Assembly: GCF_004027225.2 (NCBI RefSeq)
Contig: NC_044282.2
Span: 64,407,725 to 64,471,724, forward strand
Length of the DNA stretch: 64,000 bases
Direction: 5' to 3'
Origin: Strigops habroptila
Lineage: Eukaryota > Chordata > Aves > Psittaciformes > Psittacidae
Shown here: positions 36,346-47,945 of the stretch, piece by piece
Layout of the letters: each line of letters opens with the position of its first letter
Position numbering within the stretch: the first letter of the stretch is position 1
The notes under the pieces: model-generated
The model's input: only the letters and a program-made list of their open reading frames with translations
The model's database searches: none
Told to the model about the DNA's origin: nothing
Translations under genes and position numbers: made by a program

Positions 36346-38461
36346 AAGTTTTCACACCACAAATGTGCAGTAGGTAGAAGGAAAAAGCAGGGAGCCTGAC
36401 TCAGTACTGGCCTATACCTAGTCCTCCATCACTGCCTTCCTTTTCTACTCCAATTCCCAAATTCCTCCAGCCTCTTTACTTTCTAGCTGCCTTTTGCCCA
36501 CTCTCCCACGCTCACCTCCTCCAGGTCTCCCGACAGCAGCATTTGCACAGCTCCCAGCCAGCTCCTCAGCAGTCAGACACAGCAGCCTGTGCCTCTCCTG
36601 TGGGCTGGAAGGTGAAGATTATAGCTGGTTATGTCATGTGTGAAGGAGAGTCTCACAGATATTGTCTTATGAGCTATAGCCTACTGCATATTATGGCAGG
36701 AGAAAGCTGTTTTGTGTGTCATCAGGGAGACGACAAAGTAGCAAGGCTTATTATATTCTTATTTTCACTTTCAGTTCACAATTTAAATACCCACAAGGAA
36801 CAAATTTGCTCTGCTTCTAACTGTCTATTTGAATGATAATGTCATTGAAAAATCCATTTTGCCTTGGCTTTAAATGCTGGAAGGTTTCCCAAACAACGAT
36901 GCAAGAAGAAAACAGATGTTTTGTGCAAGGCAGAGATCTGTGCAGAGAAATTGTAAACTCTACCACAATTCTTCAATGCTGTACCACAAACACTTTAGGA
37001 TCTGTCATTTACTCAAAGTGATAGTTATTTGTACAGCACTTAGCAGAATGATACTTGGGGTTTTTTTGATACTTCTTTTTATTTGGTGCTATTCCAATTG
37101 AAATGTTAGTAATGGAAATCATACAATGCAAATATATTCCAGTTCATGTAAAGGGATGTAATCGGCAGTTCACACATGGGTTTTTAACTGTTGTAATCAA
37201 TGGAAATTTTGCTAATGCAAGTAAGAGCTGTCTCAAGTGCACAGCACATCTAATTGTACAGTGCATGGGCATGTACGGAGTTCTGCTGCAACACGGGACC
37301 ATGTTCTTGCCTTCTCTGTGTATAGATGCATCTCCCAAATCATGTGATTTGGCACAGATTTGCTGTCAGTTGGGAGCTCTGCTCAAGCCCAAGCAGTATC
37401 ATCTCTGCTTGAGCTTTTCATATGTCATATGGATGTGTCTGATGGAGAGGCAAGAAGGGATTTCCTAGGAGTGGTGAGAGGGCTGTAGCAACCCTCAGAG
37501 ATGGCATCTGTGTTCATTTGTCTTACCGCTTTATAGCAACCACAAAATTAGGGACGCTTTCTTATTTGTGGATAACTGCTTTCACCCAGATATGTCCTGG
37601 CAGGTTGATGGGAAAAGAGAAATACTGCAATCTGTGAGAACTTCTGAATGATCCTTTTTTCATGGGTACCGTCAACCAAAACGACTTTGTCCTTCATTAT
37701 TGCCCGTGGATGTTGAGAATGTGTTGACTTTAACAAGGCACAGTGGGGAGAAGACTCATGTGGGCAGAAAGAGCACGCTGAGGTACAGATGGCAGTGTCC
37801 AGGGCAGGTGAGGTGTCCAGGGCAAGAAATGGCTAATTCTTGTGACCAACAGAGGACAGTCTTCTGTCTGCCTCTCTGAGGAAAAGTTTGGGAGCACCAG
37901 TTAGCTGCAGTGTGCCAAGAGGCAGAATCTGTGGTCACCTGCAGATCTTGAACTTGGCATAAAAGCTTGGTGGTGCCTTGGACAATGCAGTATTTTAAGT
38001 TCTGACATGGGAGTCCATAGCTTGGTTTGTCTCCCCAGCTATAACATGTCCCCTGCTTCTGTTCTTCAGCTACTCTGAAAAAAAGCTGTATTCAGTTATG
38101 CTCAGCCCCGTCAATTCCCAGGAAGAGTAAGTAAAGTATTGGTGACTTTTGGGATAGTCTCACCCAAGGAAAGAGTTTCTCTCTCATATAGCTCTCTCCT
38201 TTCTTTGTTTTTTCCTTTCTACTGTCGTGTTGCTCAGTTCTCTGGTAATCTTTGTTCAGGGACATTTGTTCAGACAAGCTGATCCTAATGGTTCCTTCAG
38301 GCCTCCACAGCCAGCAGGATGGCTGTAGCAGGAAGCAGACACGTGTTTTCTCAGTACACCATCAGAGCTGAGTACTTAAATAATCTCTGTCACTCTGAGA
38401 CACTCTGGATAAGAGTCCCATCACTGATTTTACAACATAGGGATGTGCTCTAGCATCACAC

Positions 38462-38502
38462 GGTCTTTAAGGTTCTTTCCAACCCTAACCATTCTGTGAT
38501 CC
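38462..38502 (+). mobile_element. CR1 3' terminal remnant, + strand
   Basis: About 40 bp reading GGTCTTTAAGGTTCTTTCC then AACCCTAACCATTCTGTGAT match the last bases of CR1, including one tail octamer. The insertion is extremely 5'-truncated. Confidence 0.7.
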
Positions 38503-38631
38503 CTTAACCAACATTTGGTTGAACTTGAATAACGGCTGTTACTATACTGCAATTTGTATGTCTCCAGATGAATTTAGTTCTGTTAAAAAAAAAATTATTT
38601 GCTTTTCTTAGTCTTTTCCTCAGCCTGTGAA

Positions 38632-38648
38632 GTGGTGGTGGTGGTGGT
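38632..38648 (+). repeat. (GGT)n microsatellite
   Basis: About five GGT triplets occur before a short T run. Confidence 0.8.
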
Positions 38649-39364
38649 TTTTCTTTCCTGAGAAAGCCAGCAGTGTAGCAGCTCTGCTATTTGAAGGATG
38701 GCTTGTTTTACACTCTTGACTGTATGTGCTTGAACACAGTTACACAGAGACTCAAACCAGTTCATGAGCTGTTAATGCAGAAGTACAAATAATAATATTG
38801 CAGAGTTGTTACATCACTGAAAGTGGCCCAAGTCCAAAGCAGGATTTGGTTATGTGCTTCAGGCGGTAGGGTTATGTGCCTGTACCAGATGGAGACTTTA
38901 AATTTTCATCAGCAGGTTTATAAACACAAAGAATATCCTTTTATCAGCCTCTAGGTCTTTTACTAATAAGCTGCAAATGCTGTACTTTAATTAGCGTGGA
39001 GTGAGGTGCAGATGAAATAAGATACATTCTTAGTGATGATTATCCATCATGTGAGAACAAAAACAAGACATGAGTAATGGCCTGTTTCATTTTTTGGGGG
39101 CTTTGTTGTTGGTGTTTTTTGTTTTCCTTTTAATGCATACTTGGTAGTATAAATGAGTGAAAATAGCTAAAAATAAATTGAGGCAGATTCTCTGGTGATG
39201 AAACTCCACTGCAGGCAAATGGAGTGTGAGTTTTCAGCCCTGCTCGTCTTTGCATTGACTTCTGTAGGTGCTGGGCCAAGCCAACACAAGGGTGTGTGAC
39301 AGCTGTGTTGTGAAGTTTGCCATGGAATCATTCCCCCACCCTTTACTCAGTCTTGTCACACGAG

Positions 39365-39510
39365 TCATAGAGTCACAGAATGGTTTGGGTTGGAAGGGAC
39401 CTTAAAGCTCATCTAGTTCCAACCCTGCAGGAACACCTTCCACTAGAGCAGGTTGCTCAAAGCCCCGTCCAACCTGGCCTTGAACACTGCCAGGGACGAG
39501 ACAGCCACCC
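39365..39510 (-). mobile_element. CR1 LINE 3' fragment, - strand
   Basis: This is an inverted CR1 3' end: TCATAGAGTCACAGAATGG, GGTTGGAAGGGACCTTAAAG, then CCAACCTGGCCTTGAACAC. It is about 145 bp and 5'-truncated. A small deletion replaces the usual CCCCTGCCATGGGCAGG part with CCCTGCAGG. Confidence 0.92.
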
Positions 39511-40266
39511 TGAATGGGTAAGGATAAATTGTTTACAAAACTACACTTTTCCTGCTGCTGAGAGCTAGCCACAGAGGTCTGGGCTTTGAAGCATCGCTGC
39601 TGTGTGCAACCAAGGAATCCCTGCTTTCCTGACGGGTGCAAGTGTGTGAAGAGGGAAAAGGGATTGATTAGTTTAATGCTGCCTTTGCTTTTAACAGTGT
39701 GTTTGCTGGCCTACGTGTCATGCTTGAGTGCTGTACGTGTGCCCCACCTGAGAAGCTCTTTCTGGACCCTGCAGGCATCCAGCTGGTGGGCTCGTGCCCC
39801 GTGGTTTATAAATCAGTCAGGAGACCTGTGCATTACAACAACACTATCAGCTCTTTAGAGGGTGTCGAGAAAGGACCTTGACTGATATCTTTTAGGGAGG
39901 AAAAGGGTTGAGTGTATTTGCAAAGTTGGCACATAGTTTGAGAAGGTATTGGGAAATGGTAAGGAAAGTTGAGGAACTATGCAACTTTGTGGGAGGTAGA
40001 TTGGTTCTGGGAATTCTGCATCTAACTTTCCATGTCTTGCCTTAAGAAGGCTTTGCTGGAAAAGTATCCACTAAGAGGGCCTACTGTTGAAGTATAATAT
40101 ACATAAATTTTAATCAGTAGCTGAAAGAAAACTGTTCTCCCAGTAATATAATTGAGTACTTTCTGACTAATCAAACCCCAACCCCCTGAAATATATACCA
40201 GTCACTTCTTCAATGGATTGTGCTTCCACAGAGGATGGCTGCTTTATAGGTCATACTGGCATAAAG

Positions 40267-40456
40267 TAGAATAGTTTAAGTTGTAAAAGACCTTTAAGAT
40301 CATCACATCTAACTAGAAACCTATCACTGCCAAGCCCACCACTGAACCATTTTAAATACCTCCAGGGATGGTGACTCAACTACTTCCCTGGGCAGCCTGT
40401 TCCGGTGCTTGATAACCTTTTCAGTGAAGATATTTTTCCTAATATGCAATCTAGGA
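40267..40456 (-). mobile_element. Older, diverged CR1 3' fragment, - strand
   Basis: Reading AAGACCTTTAAGATCATCAC, CCTCCAGGGATGGTGACTC, CCCTGGGCAGCCTGTTCC and TTTTTCCTAATATGCAATCT, this matches the CR1 3' part with many more differences than neighbouring copies. It is probably an older subfamily related to the copy at 47946. The terminal tail is degraded. Confidence 0.8.
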
Positions 40457-41626
40457 GTGCGGGAGTAAGGCGGAACAGCATTGATTGCAAAGATCTCCCC
40501 TGACAGGATGAAACCACCAGGATTTTGTTCTTCCCAGATTATGTAGGGGTGAGATTTGTAGCTGGAGGCAGCTGCTGCTCTTTCACAAAATACAGCTTTG
40601 AGCTATGTGTAAGAAATAGGAAGACAACAACAGAGCACAGGGGTTTGCAATTGCTACAGGGATCTGAGCACAAGTGCCACTTGATTGAATTATCTGAGAT
40701 GCATGAGCCTTCAGTTCTAACCCAACGTAGGCACCAAGGCTGAGAGATTATTGAGGCAAAATGGACCTGTTCTCTTTGATTTGCTCTAATTTGCTACTCT
40801 GATGGCATATATCGATGTTAAAAGAAGGCCACTAAGCTTTTCTTTGTGCTGCATTGGAAATGACACATTGCAAAAGGAGGAAGAGTTCTATTTTAAATTG
40901 CAGAATCGGAGATGAAGTGAAATTGAAAAGAAAGATCAAAGATAGAAAGTAGGGGGAGGAAGAAAGAGGCAATGTACAATGTGGCTGCAGAGACATCTTG
41001 ATTTCATTTTAATGAGTCTCTGACCACTCAGGGAGGCGAGGGTGACTCTTTGTGTTACTGGGGGCGAAAGAACAGCCTACTGCCACCGCACTGAGATTTG
41101 CTTTGAATGTGGTCTCTTACCAAAGCGAAGGGCTGCACCCTGCTTCCTGTTTCACAGGATTAAAAAAGACCAAGCTGTTTTCTGACTCCTGCGTCCTGCT
41201 TATGTAACTTGCAGATGACGGCTGTGCAACCTCTGCCTGAGCCCTGGAAAATTCTCCTGTCGGTGACTCAGGTGCTTGGCACACAGGCTGTGGCGCAGCA
41301 GGCTTGGAGATGAGATTGCAGTTAGACGCACTCACTGGGTACCAGAGCCCAATTCAAGGTCTCTTTATGGAGGCTCTTCCTACTAGAAGCTGTGTGTGGC
41401 TTGCTTATCATCCTGGTCATGTCATTACCAAGTGTCTCTGTGCTGATGCTATATTAATTATGTGCAAGTACAAAGCATCCCCCTTGCTTGCACTGGAGCA
41501 GTAGAGAACCGCAGGCCTGACTGTTGTCCAGAGATGTGGGTCAGCAAGGAAGGAGGAGAAGTGCTAGGCAAGAATGAGTCCTCAGCCTTTACATAAGGCT
41601 GCAGTATGTGCAGAGAACATTTGGTT

Positions 41627-41690
41627 ATAGAATCACATAAAGGTTAGGGTGGAAGGGACCTTAAAAATCATCTAGTTCCAACCCCCTGGG
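41627..41690 (-). mobile_element. Short CR1 3' fragment, - strand
   Basis: About 64 bp of inverted CR1 terminus: ATAGAATCACATAAAGG, GGTGGAAGGGACCTTAAAA, then ATCTAGTTCCAACCCCCTG. It lies roughly 460 bp before the last SHLD1 coding exon. Confidence 0.88.
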
Positions 41691-42150
41691 ACTTCACGGG
41701 GAAGCACAAGGTCCCCTTTTGCAGTCCCCATTCCCAAACTCCATGCAGTCACTATAACAGTGTTGGTTTGGAGGCTCTAGATCTGGCTAAAAGCTGGAGG
41801 ACAGGACAGCACATGGTGCTGCAGGAGTAAAATTGAGACTATAAAAAGGGAAGTATTAGACCCTGGAGATGAAGGGAGAAAACTGAAACAGAGGGAAGTC
41901 TGTGCCAGTGAGTAGATTCAGTCACTGCAGAAGGTCAAGGCCAGGACAACTGCGATATCCCCAGATACAGCCCATCTTGTATGAATCTGTGCAGCAAGCC
42001 CCTCTGTAGTCCAGCCAGGTTTAAAGCAGTACTTAGCTCGCTCCTGCACAGAGCCTGTTTGCCAGACTGCAGTGAGGAGGGACAAAAAAAACCATCTTGC
42101 CACAGGGATGTCCTGGTGACTAATCAGTTTCATTGATCTTGTGCTTGCAG

Positions 42151-42671
42151 GAGAGAGCAGTCTGTCCTCTGCAGTTCCTGCAGGCTTTGCTGCTGGAGGC
42201 CCTGAGGAAGCAAGCATGAGATGTTATCCAGAAGCAGGGTTGTGTGAGCCCACCAAACCTAATGGTGCTGCGCTCCCCTCCATGTATGAACATGATAGTG
42301 CAGAAGATACCAGAATCAGGAAATCTCTTGATGGCTTCTACAAAATGTATTGTGAAAAACGGCCAGACAGAATGGATCCCGCCTACAGGGCCGCATCACG
42401 ATGTCTGTCAGAGAAGATTTCAGAGCTATCAAGCCGGGATGGAACAAAATACGCGTCGCGTTGCCTGCAAATGGCCCAAGTGGTCTTGAACAGAGATGGG
42501 TGTAAGATCTTTCCAAATCACCCCACTACTGCTTGCTTTTCAAAGCCAGCTGAAGGAGAAGTCGTGTTGGAAGACATAAAGAGAACACCTGGACTCTCTG
42601 ATGATGTCCTGCAATTCCTCTTGAAACAAACACGGACAGAACAGGGCCCTGACATGTCATGCGAGAAGTGA
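42151..42671 (+). CDS. SHLD1: SHLD1 last coding exon
   Basis: The acceptor is TGATCTTGTGCTTGCAG, with AG at 42149-42150. Two bases complete the split codon from the 5969-6131 exon (giving Gly55), and the frame runs to TGA at 42669-42671. The spliced protein is 227 residues, compared with 205 in human. Diagnostic blocks are RKSLDGFYKMY (111-121), KYASRCLQMAQVVLNRDGC (154-172; human KYALRSFQMARVIFNRDGC) and PGLSDDVLQFLLKQ (201-214; human PGLSKDITHFLLQQ). The C-terminal half is the conserved part of the family and, in the known complex, contacts the OB-fold region of SHLD2. The region between about residues 55 and 105 is poorly conserved. The last 13 residues extend beyond the human end. The frame is intact with no frameshift, so the gene looks functional. 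Overlapping frames in this exon are shadows. Confidence 0.93.
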
Positions 42672-43350
42672 GCAAGACACTGGGATGTTTCTGTCATTGG
42701 AGCTTTGCTCTCACTGTGAAAAAAGGTGATGTTCTTAGAAAGTAACTGTTTTCTTAGCACCATCTTGAACACACGTATTCCGTGGAGGGTTTCATCTGGA
42801 GCAGACTTTGCCACCTTGGTCTCTGCAGGGCAGCACTGCTTAAGGAGCATCTGCGGTCCCCATGTAACTGCTTAGGCTGTGTTGACTAAGTGGGATGGGC
42901 GACGGGTGATATGGTGTCTGTTGCTGGGACATCAAACATGATGATTTATTACCTACCAAGCTTTTAAATTGACCTGCACCCCTACCCCAGCTGAACAGTG
43001 GTCCAGCCCAAATTCAAGCGTTGCATAGGCAAGTATGTCCAGATGATGTTGACTATGACACACTGACTGAACAAGCTTGGAACAATATGCCTCAGAGCTA
43101 GGGAGGAAACTTAAGACTTTGTTCTGTACCTGACAGATACTGTAACTCCTGTGCCTCCACAGGGTGCCTCATAGCTCTGTGTGTTTGCTTACAGGCATAC
43201 GATTCCACAGATCATGACTGCAACGCGGGTGAGCTTTTTCAGCAAGAAAAAGTGTGTGTTTTTATGAGAGAGGAAATGCAGCTTCTGAGAAGGTTATTTT
43301 TTTTAACAGGAAGGATAAAAAAAGAAAATAAAAAAGCTTTATCACCGTAG
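42672..43350 (+). other. SHLD1: SHLD1 3' UTR (probable)
   Basis: This follows the TGA directly. The first AATAAA after the stop is at 43327-43332, followed by a GT-rich stretch (GTAGTGATGTTTCT). The UTR would then be about 680 bases. The right end is an estimate; a later signal near 44560 (GAATAAAC) could give a longer form. Confidence 0.55.
43327..43332 (+). terminator. SHLD1: Probable polyadenylation signal of SHLD1
   Basis: This is a canonical AATAAA in an A-rich setting, the first one downstream of the stop codon, with a GT-rich downstream element. Cleavage is expected about 15-25 bases later. Confidence 0.5.
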
Positions 43351-46300
43351 TGATGTTTCTAACACTTCAAACGCTCCAGCTGAACAGATTGAGGATTTTT
43401 TTCCTGTCTGTATGAGGTGGCTTAAGAGCAACCTGAAATAGATTCATGAGTAAGGGCTCTGCAGAGATGTCTGTAGGGAAGCTGTGGAGTTGGTGCCAGC
43501 TGCTCTGGTAGCTGCCTGCTGTAAGATTCAGAAGACCTGGGAAAAGCAGAGCTCGCATATCAGCATGCCCAAGGCTATGTGTCACTTGGTTGATTCTGTA
43601 GGGGCAACGTTGCTTTCTCCAGCTTTCTCCCTACACATTAGCCCCTGCTGATTTCTGCTACCATAGGGTCTGAGCTCAGAGCTTTCACAGAGAGAAAGCC
43701 AATGCTCGTTGCTTGAGTACACTCTTATCTTAGTTGGCACTGCACAAGACCTTGTGATCACTTTCCTGGTGCGTTGATGGATGAGGGAAAATGTTCTGTG
43801 AGATGTCTGAGCCATCCCACCAGTAGGGTTCATCTGGTGTTGGTTACAGCAAAGGTTTGCTTTTTCTAAGCTCTGTTGCTGTTTATACCCAGAACTTTCT
43901 TGCTCTGGTTTTAGTTGGCAAGATGAGCACTGACTGCAGTGGGAACTGGCCCATTGCACTGGTTGCCCAGCTTGGGTTTTAGTGATTGTCACTTGTCTAT
44001 GACATTAAGAGGTAACCTTAAGGCCTAATTCCAAGCAGTTGGTTTTGGTGAGGAATTTAAAGTGCTCTCTGAGTTTGATGCATTGCTATGAATTTGGCAG
44101 GCCTAATTTCCTTTGCTTTGTGCTTACGGAATCCAGGAGTGAATCCCAAGGAAAATAGCTGCACAAGGGATGCAGGACTGGGCTCCCACTGTCAAAGCTG
44201 TGATGTGAAGGGTGCTGCTGTCACACGGGGCTGCAGTTCAGGCCCCTCTGCTCAGCATGTGGGAGCCCTTTGAAGTGGTCAACCAGGTCCAATCTCTCTC
44301 TGGACAGATTTCAGTCACTAAAGCTATGCTTTACTGTCTGCAGTTATAAATGTTCTGTTCTTGAATGAGGTATCAGGCTCTAAGAGAGACACTTGGGTTG
44401 GAGAAGATAGGTACATTGTAGTCCTTACCAGGGTTGCCAGGCCCACTGCTTTGATGTAGGTTTTGCTTTGTTTCACAGCTTGCAAATCAAAGAATCCTTC
44501 TGGAAAACTTTGGAGTTTTGTCTTCTCCAAACTTTTATTGTTAGATTTTCATTAAAATTTAGAATAAACCTAATTAGTTTATGGCAGATTTTCATATATT
44601 AGATGCTTATAGAAGCAGAGCAGAGCTCAGCTAGATAAATTAGGCTCCAAAATCCCATTGATGTTTAATGATAACAAAACAAGCTTAATGTTTAGGCAAG
44701 TCTGACAGTCTTCTCAGATATCTGGTGTTAGGAGCTGAAATAGGATAGGGTTTAGAATACCTGATCATTCCTTCTGTGAAACCCCTCCATTCCTGCAGAA
44801 ACACTTAATATTAGAAAGTGTTTCATTGGAATCTTACAGTTCAATCACTTTTATTAAGTTAAACAAGACTGCAGCACAGAGAATAATACTCATCGCTCCT
44901 TTTCCCACTCACTGCTAATTAATTTTTTACAAACCTGTGCTGGAACCTGCTCTATGTATTTCCAAGTCTGCTGAAAGCCAAACCATTTATATTACTCATT
45001 TCCTTGATAAACATCTCTCCTCGATTCCTTCAAGACACAGGGAGATGAATGCATCTCTCTCCCTTGCCAGGTGTTTCAAGCAAGACTCACCAATTGCTTT
45101 GAACAGGCTGTTCTTGAAAGAAGCACAGTCCCATTTGGCATTTTATGATGCTACATAGAAGACATCATAATAATGCATATTACTTCTGGTGAGCAATAGC
45201 ACAGGGGGGCTAACTTAGTCTGTTTGAATTTCTTCAGCTGATTTGTAGTTATAACTAGGATGTGTTGCTTTGAATTAACTAAGTTGGATTTTTTCCCTCC
45301 TATTTTTGTGAGTTCTTTGCTTTTTTTTGTCTGTTGCTTTTGTGACTTTTCTTAACCCAAGAGAGGGGAATCTATCCATGTTCTGGATCCACTAAAATAC
45401 TCTTTCACAGACTACTTCACCTCTTTCTTGCAGTGGAGTCTTCAGAAAGATGGAAGCAGCTTTGAGGGAACAATCAGCTTAAAATGTGTAGGGATGCCAG
45501 GATCCTGTGTCAAGCCAGTCCTCAGCGGTGTAGAGTGGGACGGCTGCCTTACAAAGCTGATGCACCTCCTACCACTGTAAACACAGCCACGGGTGCCTTG
45601 TCCTCTGCTGCCAGTTGTAGAGGCACGAACTTGGCCAGAGCAGTGTCCCCTACAAACAACAGTGTCCCCTACAAACAACAGTGTCCAGCCAGTGATGGGA
45701 GACAGGAGGAGGACAGACCCCAGGAAGAATGAAAGCAGAAGGAGGGACTTGGCAAGGGGAAAACAGCCCCAGGAATGCAGGTGGGTGAGTAGGTGCATCA
45801 GGCTGAGCTTTTGGGGAGCTGCTCTCCTGGATGTTGTCCCCCACCCCAACCAGTCACCCTGTGGACAGTGGAAGGAGCAGCCCCAATGGGGAAGAGTGAT
45901 CCCAGGCTCCATTCCTGCCAGTTTATACACAGCTTGACAGCGCTTCTGTCCTGTTTTCCTTTCTACCACCATCCCTCCACCAACCTCCAGTTCCTTTCTG
46001 TCTTTTGTGATGGTGCTAATGAGATCCCTGGAGGAGTTTTCCATTTAAAATGAAACAGATGTCTCTGAGCCCAAAGAGCCTGATGTCAGTCAGCAATAGA
46101 GCAATGAACCCACACACAACCACTTAAGGTGTCTCTCTTGGAGGCCTTCTATCTACTCAGTGGCTTTGTTGCTGCTTTAGTCCCTCTCCCGGGAAGACAT
46201 GTGCCTTTCTGCATGTTTTCCACACACTGTTCATTGAAGGGGTGGTTTGCTGCGGGATGTTGCTTGCAGCAAACAACACTGGGCAGGCCATTAATTCCCC

Positions 46301-47945
46301 AGTGTGGATGTGTTCAAGGAAGCACAGAAAGCAAGAGGAGGGGATGTGCTTTAGGTGACAGCATATGGGCAAAAAATGAAGAAGAAAGCACAGTTGGGAT
46401 CTCAAAGGTCAACTTCGAGGTTCCCAGCTAATGTGGTTACTCTCACCACTTGCACCAGTTTTAGCACTTGATTTTCAGCATTTCAGTTTGGAGGTAGCTC
46501 TTACCCTGCCAGCCCAGCTGCTGAGGTTCCTCATCTGTTCCCTTTCCACACTGGTCCAATCCAAGCGCGGGATTGATGTTTGTGTTTCACGCAGCCTGCT
46601 GCAGTTTCACATGGGGCTGCTGTTCCTGCCTTGCTGCCCCTGGAAGGTTGGCACAGCTGCTCTGCTCTGCAGGTGTTTCCAGCAAAGGCAATGGAAATTT
46701 GGCTTTAACCAGAGCACGAAGAGGCCCTGCTGGCCCAGCTGGCTGCAAATTATGGCCAAGATCTATGGATTTGATGCAATCTCTCTTTGCAAATAGATTT
46801 GTACTGGAACTGTCTTGCTGTCTTTGAGTCATCATGAAACTGATACATCTGGCTTCTTGGTGGTTCTGCTTAAGGTGTTGCTTGCTTGCTTTTGTGGCAG
46901 GGGTGTTGTACACGTGCTGGAGGGCACACAGAATATTGGAGCAGCCCCCAGCTACTCAAATTAATGGTGCTAGGGGTAAAAAAGGAGCTGAGATGAGGAT
47001 CCAGCATCATTCCTGTAGTGGTAAATCTGTCTGCAGGTGCTGGTTTGCCAGAACCCAGAGAAAAGCATCCTGCAAGCAAAAATTATGGAGAAAGGTAATA
47101 CCAACTGCTTCAGCAATAGATACAGCTGGAAAAAATAAACATGCTCTGGAGTGTGCTATCAATAATTACAGAAACAGTTCTGGCCTTTCCCTGCCAGCTC
47201 ACATTGCTTGACCAACGCGGATCTGTCACAGCTACAAGGGTATTAATACTGATGGATGTAGGGAGCTATTGCTAAGGATGTACATGGAGGGAGGAGGGTC
47301 TTCAATGTAAATCAGATGTTGTTGCTCATACTTTTTCACTAGTATTTGTGCTATCCCATGCAGTTAAATATGAACTGCTGTGGAAAACCTTTTAACTGCC
47401 AATTTAAGGGAAATAACCTCCAAGAAAGAGTGAGCTGGAGAAGTCGGAAGACTGCATCTGGAGCCCTTGAGTTGCTGTACTGGGTTTGGTGATTGATAGG
47501 TCTGTGCTTTGGTCTGATACCTGGTCTGCCACTCAGATTTTTTAAAAAAGAAGAAAAAAGAAGAATCCAAACCCACACAGTTTCCACAAAGAAAGCTTGG
47601 AGCAAAATGGGAGGTTCCTGTTCTTTGGGAGAGTTCTGCTGCTACTGATGTTTGAGAGATACCTGCTGGGTTTTGACGGAAGAGAAAAGAAGCCCTAAGG
47701 GACTCCAGTCTCACCCTTGATCAGCCCTAGAGCCAGATGTGGCCTTCCCCACTCATAACAAATGTGAGATATCTGCCTGGAGCCCCTCTCTGGGGCTGTG
47801 AGGAGAAAGGGTGCACACATAGTGCTCCTCCTGAGGCCTGGAAAAAATGGAGCTGCCATCTTTTTATCTGCTTTTTGAATGAGGTTTAGAAAATATACAA
47901 GGGAATAGCTGTTCATTTGTTGTTGAGGGTTTTAAGTGATGATAC
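43351..47945. other. Intergenic DNA between SHLD1 and CHGB, first part
   Basis: No gene was recognised. Open frames such as 45442-46044 on the minus strand and 45593-45937 on the plus strand overlap each other and lack family motifs. They lie in moderately GC-rich sequence that includes the short tandem repeat at 45641-45686. Confidence 0.5.
45641..45686 (+). repeat. Tandem repeat, 19-bp unit, 2.4 copies
   Basis: The unit CAGTGTCCCCTACAAACAA occurs at 45641-45659 and 45660-45678 without mismatch, followed by the first eight bases of a third copy. Confidence 0.95.

Larger units (their letters stand above)
33316..38460 (+). other. SHLD1: SHLD1 intron, unique sequence
   Basis: No exon or transposable element was recognised. 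It holds a perfect 20-bp tandem duplication at 36137-36176 and a C10 run at 36336-36345. The 35270-35560 part is rich in TAATT-type words and looks like a conserved noncoding block. Open frames such as 36006-36377 have no family motif. Confidence 0.45.

Noticed and set aside
42141-42150. Possible internal start for the last SHLD1 exon
   Set aside because: These bases are the splice acceptor. The frame is open upstream only because the acceptor happens to read through.
45442-46044. Minus-strand frame of 200 codons between SHLD1 and CHGB
   Set aside because: No recognisable domain, overlapped by several plus-strand frames of similar length, and it includes the 19-bp tandem repeat.
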